DNA from: Alistipes sp.
GTDB lineage: Bacteria > Bacteroidota > Bacteroidia > Bacteroidales > Rikenellaceae
Direction: 5' to 3'
Assembly: GCA_017474235.1 (NCBI GenBank)
Contig: JAFVIB010000018.1
Span: 1-64,000 of the forward strand
Length of the DNA stretch: 64,000 nucleotides
Part shown: piece by piece, positions 25,267-34,697 of the stretch
How positions within the stretch are numbered: the first letter of the stretch is position 1
How the letters are laid out: every line of letters starts with the position of its first letter
Position numbers and translations under genes: made by a program
Notes under the pieces: model-generated
The model's database searches: none
What the model saw: only the letters and a program-made list of their open reading frames with translations
What the model was told of the DNA's origin: nothing

Positions 25267-26535
25267 ATGTTTAAGAAGTTTTTATCACTTTCTCTGCTTG
25301 TAGCAATGATTTTTACCTCTTGCTGCAACAATACTCCGCAGGGCGCACATCCTGAATGGACATACGATGCGGTTGTATATGAGATGAATGTGCGCCAATA
25401 TACTCCTGAGGGTACTTTTGCAGCTGCTGAGCAGCATCTGCCTCGACTCAAGGAGCTGGGTGTAGATATTGTTTGGCTGATGCCTATCTATCCTATCGGA
25501 GTAAAGGAGCGCAAGGGTACTCTTGGCTCTTACTATGCAATTTCAGACTACTGCAAGACCAATCCTGAGTTTGGAACACTTGAGCAGTTTGATGCATTTG
25601 TCGCTTCGGCTCATAAGTTGGGTCTGAAAGTTGTTCTGGATTGGGTTGCAAATCACACCTCTCCGGATGCGCTGTGGATTAACGAGCGTCCTGCAGATTG
25701 GTATGTTCGTGACGAGCAGGGTAATACTATTGTCCAGTATGATTGGACAGATATTGCAAAGCTCAACTACGACAACCACGATATGCGTGCCGAGATGGTC
25801 AAGGCTATGCGTTTTTGGATGGAGCGTGGCATTGACGGATTCCGTTGCGATATGGCTTGCGAGGTTCCGTTTGACTTCTGGAAGGCTACAACCGCAGAGC
25901 TTCGCAAAGATTACCCGCAGATGTATTGGCTTGCCGAGGGCGAGAATACAGAGCTTCACAACAACTCATTTGATGCCTCCTATGCTTGGGAGCTTCACCA
26001 CCTTCTCAACGCAATTGCTCGCTCTGAGAAGGGTGTAAACGAGCTTAAGGAGTATATCGCAAAGGATGCTGCTGCACACCCTGCAGAGGCTTTCAGACTT
26101 ATGTTTACATCAAATCACGACGAGAACTCTTGGGCAGGAACCGAGTTTGAGCGTATGGGCGATGCTGCAAAGGTTATGGCTGTGCTGACATTCACACTGC
26201 CAAACGGTCAGCCGCTGATTTACACCGGTCAGGAGATGGGTTGGAACAAGCGTTTCGAGTTTTTTGAGAAGGACCATATTCCTGCTTGGGAGGCAAATGA
26301 GTATGCAGAGTTCTATAAGAGCCTTACAACTCTTCGCCACAACAATCCTGCACTTGCAGCAGGCGAGCGCGGTGGTAAGATTGAGTATATCGACGCAGTT
26401 CCAGAGGGTGTGTTTGCATTCAGACGCGCCGTAGAGGGTAATAGCGTTACTGTTTATGCAAATCTTACAAAGGAGGCTGTCTCTTTCAATGATATTAACC
26501 TTGCAGCTTGGGGCTGGCATATAATTACAGAGTAA
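25267..26535 (+). CDS. GH13 alpha-amylase lipoprotein
   Basis: A 422-residue glycoside hydrolase family 13 enzyme with a lipoprotein signal (FTSC, Cys19). The barrel starts at once (YDAVVYEMNVRQYTPEG) and all four conserved regions are present: VLDWVANHTS, GFRCDMACEVP (nucleophile Asp), WLAEGENTELHN (acid Glu) and FTSNHDENSW. It is short and has no extra carbohydrate module, so it likely cuts maltodextrins gathered by the Sus proteins. Surface or periplasmic position cannot be told from sequence alone. The next gene begins 1 base after its stop. Confidence 0.93.
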   Translation: MFKKFLSLSLLVAMIFTSCCNNTPQGAHPEWTYDAVVYEMNVRQYTPEGTFAAAEQHLPRLKELGVDIVWLMPIYPIGVKERKGTLGSYYAISDYCKTNPEFGTLEQFDAFVASAHKLGLKVVLDWVANHTSPDALWINERPADWYVRDEQGNTIVQYDWTDIAKLNYDNHDMRAEMVKAMRFWMERGIDGFRCDMACEVPFDFWKATTAELRKDYPQMYWLAEGENTELHNNSFDASYAWELHHLLNAIARSEKGVNELKEYIAKDAAAHPAEAFRLMFTSNHDENSWAGTEFERMGDAAKVMAVLTFTLPNGQPLIYTGQEMGWNKRFEFFEKDHIPAWEANEYAEFYKSLTTLRHNNPALAAGERGGKIEYIDAVPEGVFAFRRAVEGNSVTVYANLTKEAVSFNDINLAAWGWHIITE

Positions 26536-26536
26536 T

Positions 26537-28420
26537 ATGAAGAAGTTATTTATAGTTTTAGCAGCACTTGGAGTTATCGCTTGCACAGGTAACTCATCTT
26601 TTAATGCCGACAGTGTAGCAGATGCTGATGGTCAGATTGCTCGCGTAGAGCCACTGAGCTGGTGGACAGGTCTTAAGACTCCTCTTCAGCTTATGATTAA
26701 TGGCGAGAATATCTCGCAGTATAATGTTGCCATTGAGGGTGGCAATGGGGTAGAGATTACTGCCGTACACAAGGCAGATAGTCCAAACTACCTCTTTGTA
26801 GATGTCGCTGTAGATGATAGCGCAAAAGAGGGAACATACTATCTTGTATTTACAAAGGGTGAGGAGAGCTTTAAGTATCCTTATACCATCAACTCTCGTC
26901 GTAAGGGCTCTGCAGAGCGTTGTGGCTTTACTACGGCAGATGCAATTTACCTGCTTATGCCTGACCGCTTTGGCAACGGTAACCCTGATAACGACTCTAC
27001 ACCTTGCACAACTGAAAAGGCTGCTCGTAATGAGTTCTTTGGTCGTCACGGTGGCGATTTGCAGGGTATGATTAATGGTTTGGACTATATTGCATCTCTC
27101 GGTGCAACTACAATTTGGCCCACTCCACTACTTTTGGATAACGAGCCTCGCGAGTCTTACCACGGCTATGCTTGCGGTGACTACTACCATATCGACCCTC
27201 GTTTTGGCGATAATGAGCTCTACAAGGAGTTTGTTGCTCAGGCTCACAGCCGCGATTTGAAGGTTATTATGGATGTTGTAACCAACCATTGCGGAGTATC
27301 TCACTGGTGGATGAACGACCTGCCATTTAATGATTGGGTGCATGTATTCCCTGAGTACACAGGTACAAATGTATGCTTCTCAACCAATATGGACCCTAAC
27401 GCTTCTGCTTATGACCTTAATCTTCAGGAGAGCGGCTGGTTTGTTCCATCAATGCCTGATATGAACCTCAATAACGAGTTTGTTCTCAACTACTTCAAGC
27501 AGTGGGCTGTATGGTGGATTGAGTATGCAGACCTTGACGGCTTCCGTGTAGATACATATCCATATAACGAGAAGGAGCCAATGAGTCAGTGGTGCAAGTC
27601 TGTTATGGCTGAGTATCCGAATATCAATATTGTAGGCGAGTGCTGGACATCATCTATCCCTCAGCTTGCATATTGGCAGGGTGGTAATGCAAATAAGGAT
27701 GGTTTTGACACAAACCTGCGCTCTGTTATGGACTTCCCACTACAGGAGGCTATCTGCCACGCACTCTCTTGTGACAATCCGGGTTGGGGTCAGGGTATGA
27801 CTCGTGTATATGACTGTCTGTCGCACGACTTTGTATATCACGACCTTGACAATATGTTGATTTTTACAAATAACCACGATACAACCCGTATTGGCGATGT
27901 TATCAACCGTAACCCGGGTCGTGCAAAGATTGGTCTTGCAATGCTGGCAACTATGCGCGGTATTCCTCAGATTTTCTACGGCGAGGAGATGATGCTCTGC
28001 TCTGCCGACCTCAGTCAGGGTCACGGTGGTCTGAGAATTGACTTCCCGGGCGGCTGGGCTGGCGATAAAGTCAATCTGCTGACAGCAGAGGGTCGTAAGG
28101 GTCAGAATAAGGAGCTGTTTGACTTCTCTTCTCGTCTTTTCAATTGGCGTAAGAGCAAGGAGGTTATCCACAACGGTCAGACGATGCACTTTATGACCCG
28201 TGATAACACCTACGCATACTTCCGTTATAACGATACAGATGCAGTATTTGTATATATCAACAATAGTGCAGAGACTAAGAATATTCCGTGGTCAAACTAC
28301 GCAGAGATTGGCTCTACACTCAAGGAGGGTCGTTGTGTTATAACCGGCAAGGAGGCTGTTGTAGATAACAATACTAAGGTTGCCCCTTACAGCGTTATTA
28401 TTGTGGAATATAAGAGATAA
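26537..28420 (+). CDS. GH13 neopullulanase/cyclomaltodextrinase-like lipoprotein
   Basis: A 627-residue GH13 protein resembling SusA. The lipobox is VIAC (Cys16). An N-terminal immunoglobulin-like domain covers about 30-125 (RVEPLSWWTGLKTPLQLMI). The barrel begins IYLLMPDRFGNGNPDND, typical of neopullulanases. Catalytic regions are VIMDVVTNHCG, GFRVDTYPYNE (nucleophile), NIVGECWTSS (acid) and FTNNHDTTRI. It would degrade maltodextrins, pullulan or cyclodextrins to short sugars, probably in the periplasm. It overlaps the gene order amylase-this-GH97 with gaps of 1 and 6 bp, so coupled translation is likely. Confidence 0.93.
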   Translation: MKKLFIVLAALGVIACTGNSSFNADSVADADGQIARVEPLSWWTGLKTPLQLMINGENISQYNVAIEGGNGVEITAVHKADSPNYLFVDVAVDDSAKEGTYYLVFTKGEESFKYPYTINSRRKGSAERCGFTTADAIYLLMPDRFGNGNPDNDSTPCTTEKAARNEFFGRHGGDLQGMINGLDYIASLGATTIWPTPLLLDNEPRESYHGYACGDYYHIDPRFGDNELYKEFVAQAHSRDLKVIMDVVTNHCGVSHWWMNDLPFNDWVHVFPEYTGTNVCFSTNMDPNASAYDLNLQESGWFVPSMPDMNLNNEFVLNYFKQWAVWWIEYADLDGFRVDTYPYNEKEPMSQWCKSVMAEYPNINIVGECWTSSIPQLAYWQGGNANKDGFDTNLRSVMDFPLQEAICHALSCDNPGWGQGMTRVYDCLSHDFVYHDLDNMLIFTNNHDTTRIGDVINRNPGRAKIGLAMLATMRGIPQIFYGEEMMLCSADLSQGHGGLRIDFPGGWAGDKVNLLTAEGRKGQNKELFDFSSRLFNWRKSKEVIHNGQTMHFMTRDNTYAYFRYNDTDAVFVYINNSAETKNIPWSNYAEIGSTLKEGRCVITGKEAVVDNNTKVAPYSVIIVEYKR

Positions 28421-30622
<2,202 letters not shown>

Positions 30623-30661
30623 ATAACGCTTTCAGCCGAGGTTAGGTTGGTTTTTATTTGG

Positions 30662-30697
30662 AGAGAGGGGCAAAGTATTGCTCCTCTCTAATTTTTG
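30662..30697 (+). terminator. Terminator of the starch operon
   Basis: AGAGAGGGGCAA pairs with TTGCTCCTCTCT (12 bp, one G-U) around AGTA, followed by AATTTTTG. Confidence 0.88.
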
Positions 30698-30700
30698 TAT

Positions 30701-30708
30701 TATCTTTG
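30701..30708 (+). promoter_or_regulatory. -7 box (TATCTTTG) of symporter gene
   Basis: An exact TAnnTTTG match only 7 bp upstream of the ATG at 30716, with a weak TTG at 30678-30680 at the -33 place. The transcript would have almost no leader. Confidence 0.65.
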
Positions 30709-30715
30709 TGTAACT

Positions 30716-31933
30716 ATGAAGAAGATAATCACAAATCTCGGTTTTTGGATTCTTGTAGCGATGGCTGCGGGAGTTGTGGCAGGCGTTGCTATGGGCGAGG
30801 GTGCAGCGATATTTGCACCTCTTGGAGCGCTATTTATCCAACTTATTAAGATGCTTGTAGTGCCACTTGTGGCTGTATCTATTATTTCCGGAGCTGCATC
30901 GCTCGGCAGTAGTCGCTCAGCAGGCAAGATAGGCGTTGTAAGTATTGGATATATAATGCTGACAACTGTTATCTCTATCATTATCGCTATCTGTGCGGGT
31001 CTGATATTCAAGCCCGGGGCAGGGCTGAGTGCCGAGAGCATCAGAGCGATAAATGCAGTAGCAGCCTCTACAGACGGTGGAGCATCAACACCCGGTTTTT
31101 GGGAGACTACAATCGGGATGATTCCGGCAAATCCTATTCAGGCGTTTGCGGAGGGAAATATATTGCAAATTATCGTTTTTGGTCTCTTCCTCGGCTTTGG
31201 TATTGCAGCTATGGAGCAGGGTAAAAGAGATAAGGTTGTTGCAGGGCTGAACTACATTCTCGAGGCTCTGATTTGGTGTATCGGAAAGGTTATGCTTGTA
31301 GCCCCTCTCGGAGTGTTTGGTCTTATGGCAGAGGCGACAGGCACATTTGGCTTTGATGTACTTTTAAAGGTGGCAAATCTGCTATGGGTTGATCTGTTGG
31401 CTGTGCTTGTTATGGGGTTGGCTATATACCCGATGACTATCGGGCTGTTCTCAAGAGTGGGTATTATTACCTTCTTTAAGGAGATGATACGACCGCAGAT
31501 TATAGCATTCTCGACAGCATCATCTATGGCTACACTCCCTGTAACTATGGCAGCTTGTGACAGAATGGGCATCTCAAAACAGGTATCCGGCTTTGTTGCG
31601 CCACTTGGTGCTACTATTAATATGACAGGTAATGCTATCTACTATACACTTGTAGCGATATTCTTTGCACAATTTTATGGCATAGAACTTACTATGGCGC
31701 AGTATGTGGCGATAGCTATCACAGCATCGCTCGGCTCTATAGGACAAGCGGGTGTTCCGGGTCCTACACTTATGGTTGTGGCAGTGCTTGTCAGCGCAGG
31801 TATTCCGATAGAGGGTCTGCCACTGCTATATGCTCTTGACCGTGTATTTGATATGATTCGTACAGTGCTTAATATTACGGGGGATGCGGCATGCGCAGCC
31901 GTTACCGACCGTTTTGCTGCAGAGAATGAATAG
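30716..31933 (+). CDS. Dicarboxylate/amino acid:cation symporter (DAACS family)
   Basis: A 405-residue GltP/DctA-type transporter with about eight membrane helices and two re-entrant hairpins. Family motifs include LIKMLVVPLVAVSIISGAAS (about 43-62), the Ser-rich hairpin AFSTASSMATLPVTM (about 264-278, here STASS for the usual SSSS), the MTGNA helix (about 303-307) and the C-terminal DRVFDMIRTVLNITGDA (about 377-393). Inward transport of glutamate, aspartate or C4-dicarboxylates with Na+ or H+ is inferred. The start ATG at 30716 lies right after the promoter; a TTG seven codons upstream would be inside it. The last codons overlap the next gene by 8 bp. Confidence 0.93.
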   Translation: MKKIITNLGFWILVAMAAGVVAGVAMGEGAAIFAPLGALFIQLIKMLVVPLVAVSIISGAASLGSSRSAGKIGVVSIGYIMLTTVISIIIAICAGLIFKPGAGLSAESIRAINAVAASTDGGASTPGFWETTIGMIPANPIQAFAEGNILQIIVFGLFLGFGIAAMEQGKRDKVVAGLNYILEALIWCIGKVMLVAPLGVFGLMAEATGTFGFDVLLKVANLLWVDLLAVLVMGLAIYPMTIGLFSRVGIITFFKEMIRPQIIAFSTASSMATLPVTMAACDRMGISKQVSGFVAPLGATINMTGNAIYYTLVAIFFAQFYGIELTMAQYVAIAITASLGSIGQAGVPGPTLMVVAVLVSAGIPIEGLPLLYALDRVFDMIRTVLNITGDAACAAVTDRFAAENE

Positions 31934-32336
31934 TGCCGTAGAGATACTCCACAAACAGAGCTGCTCCCTTGTTATTCAGAGCAGGGGAGAGGTGCATACA
32001 TTCTTCAATAGGGGTATCAAAGACCTATATAACATCTATACTACCGATAAATCGCTGCTATACGGAGCTGTTATTGCCGATAAAGTGGTTGGCAGAGCCG
32101 CTGCTGCACTGATGATTTTGGGTGGGGTAGAGCGCATCTATGCCGATACGATAAGTCAGCTTGCCCTTGAGTTGTTAGCAACAACAGATATTGTTGTCGA
32201 ATATGCAGAGGTTGTGCCCCATATAATCAATCGCACAAAAACCGATTTATGCCCGATGGAGCGTGCCACGCGCCATTTGACAGATTTAAACGATATTTGC
32301 AGAGCAATTGACGATTTTGTACGGTCGTTGGCTTAG
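31926..32336 (+). CDS. DUF1893 protein
   Basis: 136 residues, matching the short DUF1893 family of anaerobes: SLVIQSRGEVHTFFNRGIKDLY, then GAVIADKVVGRAAAALMILGG (about 55-75, the most conserved part), and VPHIINRTKTDLCPMER. The family resembles the cytidine-deaminase fold in its helical core, but its function is not known. The ATG overlaps the symporter stop by 8 bp, which indicates translational coupling and a possible link to that transport system. An earlier in-frame start would lie inside the symporter gene. Confidence 0.85.
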   Translation: MNSAVEILHKQSCSLVIQSRGEVHTFFNRGIKDLYNIYTTDKSLLYGAVIADKVVGRAAAALMILGGVERIYADTISQLALELLATTDIVVEYAEVVPHIINRTKTDLCPMERATRHLTDLNDICRAIDDFVRSLA

Positions 32337-32366
32337 AGTTTGTATCTCCACAATAAAAAAGGAGAT

Positions 32367-32975
32367 ATGAAACATTCTTTTCTTGAGGCTTTAGAGAATC
32401 GCCGCAGCTATTATAGCATAGGAGCGGCAATGAGCGTATCCCAACAGGATATTGTCAAAACAATAGACCGCATAATGCTTGCTACACCATCTGCCTATAA
32501 TAGCCAATCAAGCAGGGTAGTGATATTGTTCGGCATACATCATATATGCCTATGGGGTATTGTAAAACAGACATTGGCAAAGATTGTCACTCCGGAGGCT
32601 TTTATCGGCACGCGCGAGAAGATAGATAACTGCTTTGCAGCAGGTTGTGGAACTATACTGTTCTATGAGGATATGAAGGTTGTAGAGCAGATGAAGGTCG
32701 ATTTTGCCACCTATGCCGATAAGTTTGACACCTATGCAGAACACACATCTGCGATGCACCAGCTCGCCATTTGGACGGCACTTGAGGATATGGGATTTGG
32801 CGCAACTCTTCAACACTATAATCCACTTATCGATACACAGGTAGCAGAGCAGTGGAACATTGACAAAAGCTGGCGGCTTATCGCTCAAATGCCATTTGGA
32901 ACGCCATTGACAACACCCGGAACAAAGGCTCAACACCTACCTCTAAACGAGCGAAGATTGGTTTTCAGTGATTAA
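32367..32975 (+). CDS. Nitroreductase-family flavoprotein
   Basis: A 202-residue FMN-dependent oxidoreductase of the nitroreductase family (YdgI/NfsB-like). Seen are the N-terminal ENRRSYYSIG (about 9-18, FMN phosphate contact), PSAYNSQSSRVVIL, GCGTILFYED, HQLAIWTALEDMGFGATLQHYNP (residues written around the conserved GxGxxLQHYNP) and a short C-terminus. Such enzymes reduce nitro compounds or quinones with NAD(P)H; the natural substrate is unknown. I start at ATG 32367 because a good ribosome site (GGAGAT) sits just before it. Confidence 0.9.
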   Translation: MKHSFLEALENRRSYYSIGAAMSVSQQDIVKTIDRIMLATPSAYNSQSSRVVILFGIHHICLWGIVKQTLAKIVTPEAFIGTREKIDNCFAAGCGTILFYEDMKVVEQMKVDFATYADKFDTYAEHTSAMHQLAIWTALEDMGFGATLQHYNPLIDTQVAEQWNIDKSWRLIAQMPFGTPLTTPGTKAQHLPLNERRLVFSD

Positions 32976-33010
32976 TCGTGCAAATAGTTGCTTTATATTG
33001 ATTTTATTTA

Positions 33011-33018
33011 TACCTTTG
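33011..33018 (+). promoter_or_regulatory. -7 box (TACCTTTG) of small peptide gene
   Basis: An exact TAnnTTTG match 33 bp upstream of the ATG at 33052, lying just past the end of the nitroreductase gene. Confidence 0.6.
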
Positions 33019-33051
33019 CTTACAGAGTGTATAATTTCAAAAGCGACAGTA

Positions 33052-33180
33052 ATGAAAAGAGGTGCATATACTAATCCAACATTGGAGGCTTATACTGTAA
33101 AAGTAGAGCTCGGCTTTAATGTTTCAGACCCTACTAATAGTGTAGAGGATCCCGTTGTAGCCGATACTCAGCAGTGGTAA
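33052..33180 (+). CDS. Small peptide (42 aa), family S, member 1
   Basis: MKRGAYTNPTLEAYTVKVEL opens a 42-residue product that ends EDPVVADTQQW. It resembles the 49-residue product at 55927: both have a basic start, Pro then Leu-Glu or Leu-Met, a Tyr, Val-Glu-x-Gly-Phe, a Ser, then Glu-Asp-Pro and a late Gln-Trp. It has its own TAnnTTTG box and its own terminator, which supports a real gene. There is no signal peptide or membrane segment. Small products of this build are frequent in Bacteroidales genomes in my experience, but I know of no function. Confidence 0.7.
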   Translation: MKRGAYTNPTLEAYTVKVELGFNVSDPTNSVEDPVVADTQQW

Positions 33181-33203
33181 ATTCCTGTAACCATCCACAT
33201 CTA

Positions 33204-33230
33204 AGAGATTGCATCAGCAGTCTCTTTTTT
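33204..33230 (+). terminator. Terminator of small peptide gene
   Basis: AGAGATTGC pairs with GCAGTCTCT (one G-U) around ATCA, then six T. Confidence 0.88.
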
Positions 33231-33293
33231 ATTGCCGTATTTAGAAAATCGTCTTTTTTTTGACATGTGATTTGGATATTAAAAATATACTTA

Positions 33294-33301
33294 CTACTTT
33301 T
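33294..33301 (+). promoter_or_regulatory. TACTTTTG box before hairpin repeat H
   Basis: Matches TAnnTTTG and would start a transcript about 4 bp before the hairpin repeat at 33312, which could make that repeat a small RNA. Confidence 0.4.
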
Positions 33302-33311
33302 GTATGTCTGT

Positions 33312-33371
33312 GTTACGCTTCGGGCGGCTCGGACACCCCTTGCCCTTCTTGCTAAAAGTAGGAAGGGCATT
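33312..33371 (+). repeat. Covarying hairpin repeat H, copy 2
   Basis: Begins GTTACGCTTCGGGCGGCTCG, identical to copy 1 at 9558-9618 (reverse strand), and then forms GCCCTTC (33342-33348) with GAAGGGC (33362-33368). Copy 1 uses CCCCTCTT with AAGAGGGG in the same place, so the stem bases changed but pairing was kept. Confidence 0.7.
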
Positions 33372-33382
33372 GATTTTAGAAT

Positions 33383-33490
33383 CTACAAATCTGAAAACTC
33401 GGATGAAAAAGTAAGCCTCTGAGCATTTATATCTACGAATGGAAATAGAGATATTAGAGTGGTAATGATTACAAGATAGAGCCGTTTCAT
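33383..33490 (-). pseudogene. Truncated exported-protein remnant (35 codons)
   Basis: From an ATG at 33490 the product starts MKRLYLVIITTLISLFPFV and continues DINAQ, a good Bacteroidota signal peptide ending in AQ, but a stop comes after only 11 further residues (RLTFSSEFSDL). It looks like the 5' end of a secreted-protein gene cut off by rearrangement next to the repeats. A short secreted peptide cannot be excluded. No clear promoter was found. Confidence 0.4.
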
Positions 33491-33602
33491 AGATAAGTTT
33501 TTTATGACAACGAGCCTAATATTGTAATTAGTATGTTGATAAGGTATTTTTTCGTCCTTCACCGGAATTTTACATCCCCACCGACTTTTGCAGGTGATCC
33601 TA

Positions 33603-33681
33603 AGTTGTGTTGATTGGCAGCTGTGGGCTTGCACACATAGCCGGCAATCAACATAACATAGCCGATGTAATCGGCTGACCT
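33603..33681 (-). repeat. Structured direct repeat R2, copy a
   Basis: 79 bp, identical to 33843-33921, exactly 240 bp away. The outer stem is GTTGTGTTGATTG with CAATCAACATAAC (13 bp, one G-U), with inner GGC...GCC arms, and a second hairpin AGCCGAT-GTA-ATCGGCT follows. Confidence 0.92.
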
Positions 33682-33684
33682 AAG

Positions 33685-33780
33685 AGGGGACTCGAATGTG
33701 TGCTATGCACATCATCATCGACGAGGTAGCGCAGTCAAGCTATGCTTGGTGCGCGAACAACCGAGGAGATAACCCCTCCT
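33685..33780 (-). repeat. Inter-repeat module with tRNA-Asp T-arm fragment
   Basis: Bases 33685-33696 are AGGGGACTCGAA, an exact 12-base match to the tRNA-Asp gene at 33992-34003 (complement TTCGAGTCCCCT, the T-loop and 3' T-stem). Then come the hairpins TGTGC-TAT-GCACA and AAGC-TAT-GCTT inside GCGC...GCGC, ending near GATAACCCC. The order of parts mirrors 9061-9136. Confidence 0.65.
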
Positions 33781-33842
33781 AAAGTTTGAGTCGCCTACGG
33801 ACTATTGTTCTATTTTCGGGCGAGGGCTATCGCAAAGCGATG

Positions 33843-33921
33843 AGTTGTGTTGATTGGCAGCTGTGGGCTTGCACACATAGCCGGCAATCAACATAACATA
33901 GCCGATGTAATCGGCTGACCT
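33843..33921 (-). repeat. Structured direct repeat R2, copy b
   Basis: Identical to copy a over 79 bp. It is flanked by GGGCGAGG/CCTCGCCC arms that enclose the element, and lies 26 bp from the tRNA-Asp terminator. Confidence 0.92.
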
Positions 33922-33947
33922 CGCCCTGACCTTGCTCAAGTAAAGAC

Positions 33948-33980
33948 AAAAAAAAGAAGACAACCTTTCGATTGTCTTCT
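33948..33980 (-). terminator. tRNA-Asp terminator
   Basis: On the minus strand AGAAGACAA pairs with TTGTCTTCT, then eight T. It starts immediately after the encoded CCA. Confidence 0.92.
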
Positions 33981-34057
33981 TGGCGGTGCGTAGGGGACTC
34001 GAACCCCTGACCCCGTGCGTGACAGGCACGTATTCTAACCAGCTGAACTAACGCACC
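33981..34057 (-). tRNA. tRNA-Asp (anticodon GTC)
   Basis: 77 nt with CCA encoded. The acceptor is GGTGCGT with ACGCACC and discriminator G. The D arm is GTTCAGCTGGTTAGAAT, the anticodon loop CTGTCAC gives GUC, and the T arm is AGGGG-TTCGAGT-CCCCT. Confidence 0.97.
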
Positions 34058-34102
34058 AAGAACCTTTTGCTTTCAGTACCGTTTCCTTCCTGATTGCGAG
34101 TG

Positions 34103-34133
34103 CAAAGATAGAGCAAATTTTTCAATCTCCAAA
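34103..34133 (-). promoter_or_regulatory. tRNA-Asp promoter
   Basis: On the minus strand TTTG (34130-34133), 19 bp, then TATCTTTG (34103-34110). It implies a 5' leader of about 40 nt removed by RNase P. Confidence 0.8.
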
Positions 34134-34163
34134 CTTTTTCACAACTTTTTTTCAAAAAAAATA

Positions 34164-34697
34164 CTACTTTTTGAAGAAGGTAAATTGCACACTTCCGTAA
34201 CTTCTTGACTGCCAAAATAATGGATGATTTTCGAAATTATACTTTTCGGAGTGCTCAAATATAAATATTCCCTCCTCTGCAAGTATATCGCCATCCAAAA
34301 CAAGCCCCACAATATCCTCTACTCCCTCTAAATCGTATGGAGCATCCGAAAAAACGATATCAAATCGCTTAGGACAACTCTTAAGATAGAGGAATACATT
34401 TGCCTTAACAGCAAAGATATTATCCGCACCAAGGCTACGCGCTGTTGTACGGATAAAATTATGATGAACAGCATTTATCTCGACAGCGGTCACGCTCTTC
34501 ACTCCACGCGAAGCAAACTCATAGCTTATAGAGCCCGTGCCGGCAAAGAGGTCGAGAACTGTACACTCCTCAAAATCTACGAGATTTGTAAGGATATTAA
34601 ACAGATTCTCCTTTGCAAAGTCCGTTGTCGGACGCGCACGAAGATTCTTCGGTGGATTTATAGCTCGTCCGCGATATTTACCGCTAATTATTCGCAT
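34164..34697 (-). CDS. rsmD: 16S rRNA (guanine-966-N2)-methyltransferase
   Basis: RsmD methylates G966 of 16S rRNA in the 30S subunit. The 177-residue protein starts with the family signature MRIISGKYRGRAINPP, then RPTTDFAKENLFNIL (about 22-36) and the SAM-binding VLDLFAGTGSISYEFASRG (about 44-62). The catalytic motif, usually DPPY or DPPF, reads FSDAPYDL (about 117-124): the first Pro is Ala. The gene overlaps the preceding DUF3822 gene by 10 bp. The altered motif may lower activity or be a neutral variant. Confidence 0.93.
   Translation of the reverse strand: MRIISGKYRGRAINPPKNLRARPTTDFAKENLFNILTNLVDFEECTVLDLFAGTGSISYEFASRGVKSVTAVEINAVHHNFIRTTARSLGADNIFAVKANVFLYLKSCPKRFDIVFSDAPYDLEGVEDIVGLVLDGDILAEEGIFIFEHSEKYNFENHPLFWQSRSYGSVQFTFFKK

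Larger units (their letters stand above)
33181..33980. other. Intergenic repeat-rich region before tRNA-Asp
   Basis: Apart from a possible 35-codon remnant on the minus strand, these 800 bases hold no gene. From left to right: a terminator, a promoter-like TACTTTTG, hairpin repeat H copy 2, the remnant, repeat R2 copy a, a module with a tRNA-Asp T-arm fragment, repeat R2 copy b, and the tRNA-Asp terminator. Confidence 0.7.

Noticed and set aside
33550-33600. Resemblance to part of an FMN riboswitch on the minus strand (GGTGGGG, AAATTCC, GGTGA)
   Set aside because: Only a short core is similar, the other paired regions are missing, and the gene after it is a truncated frame.
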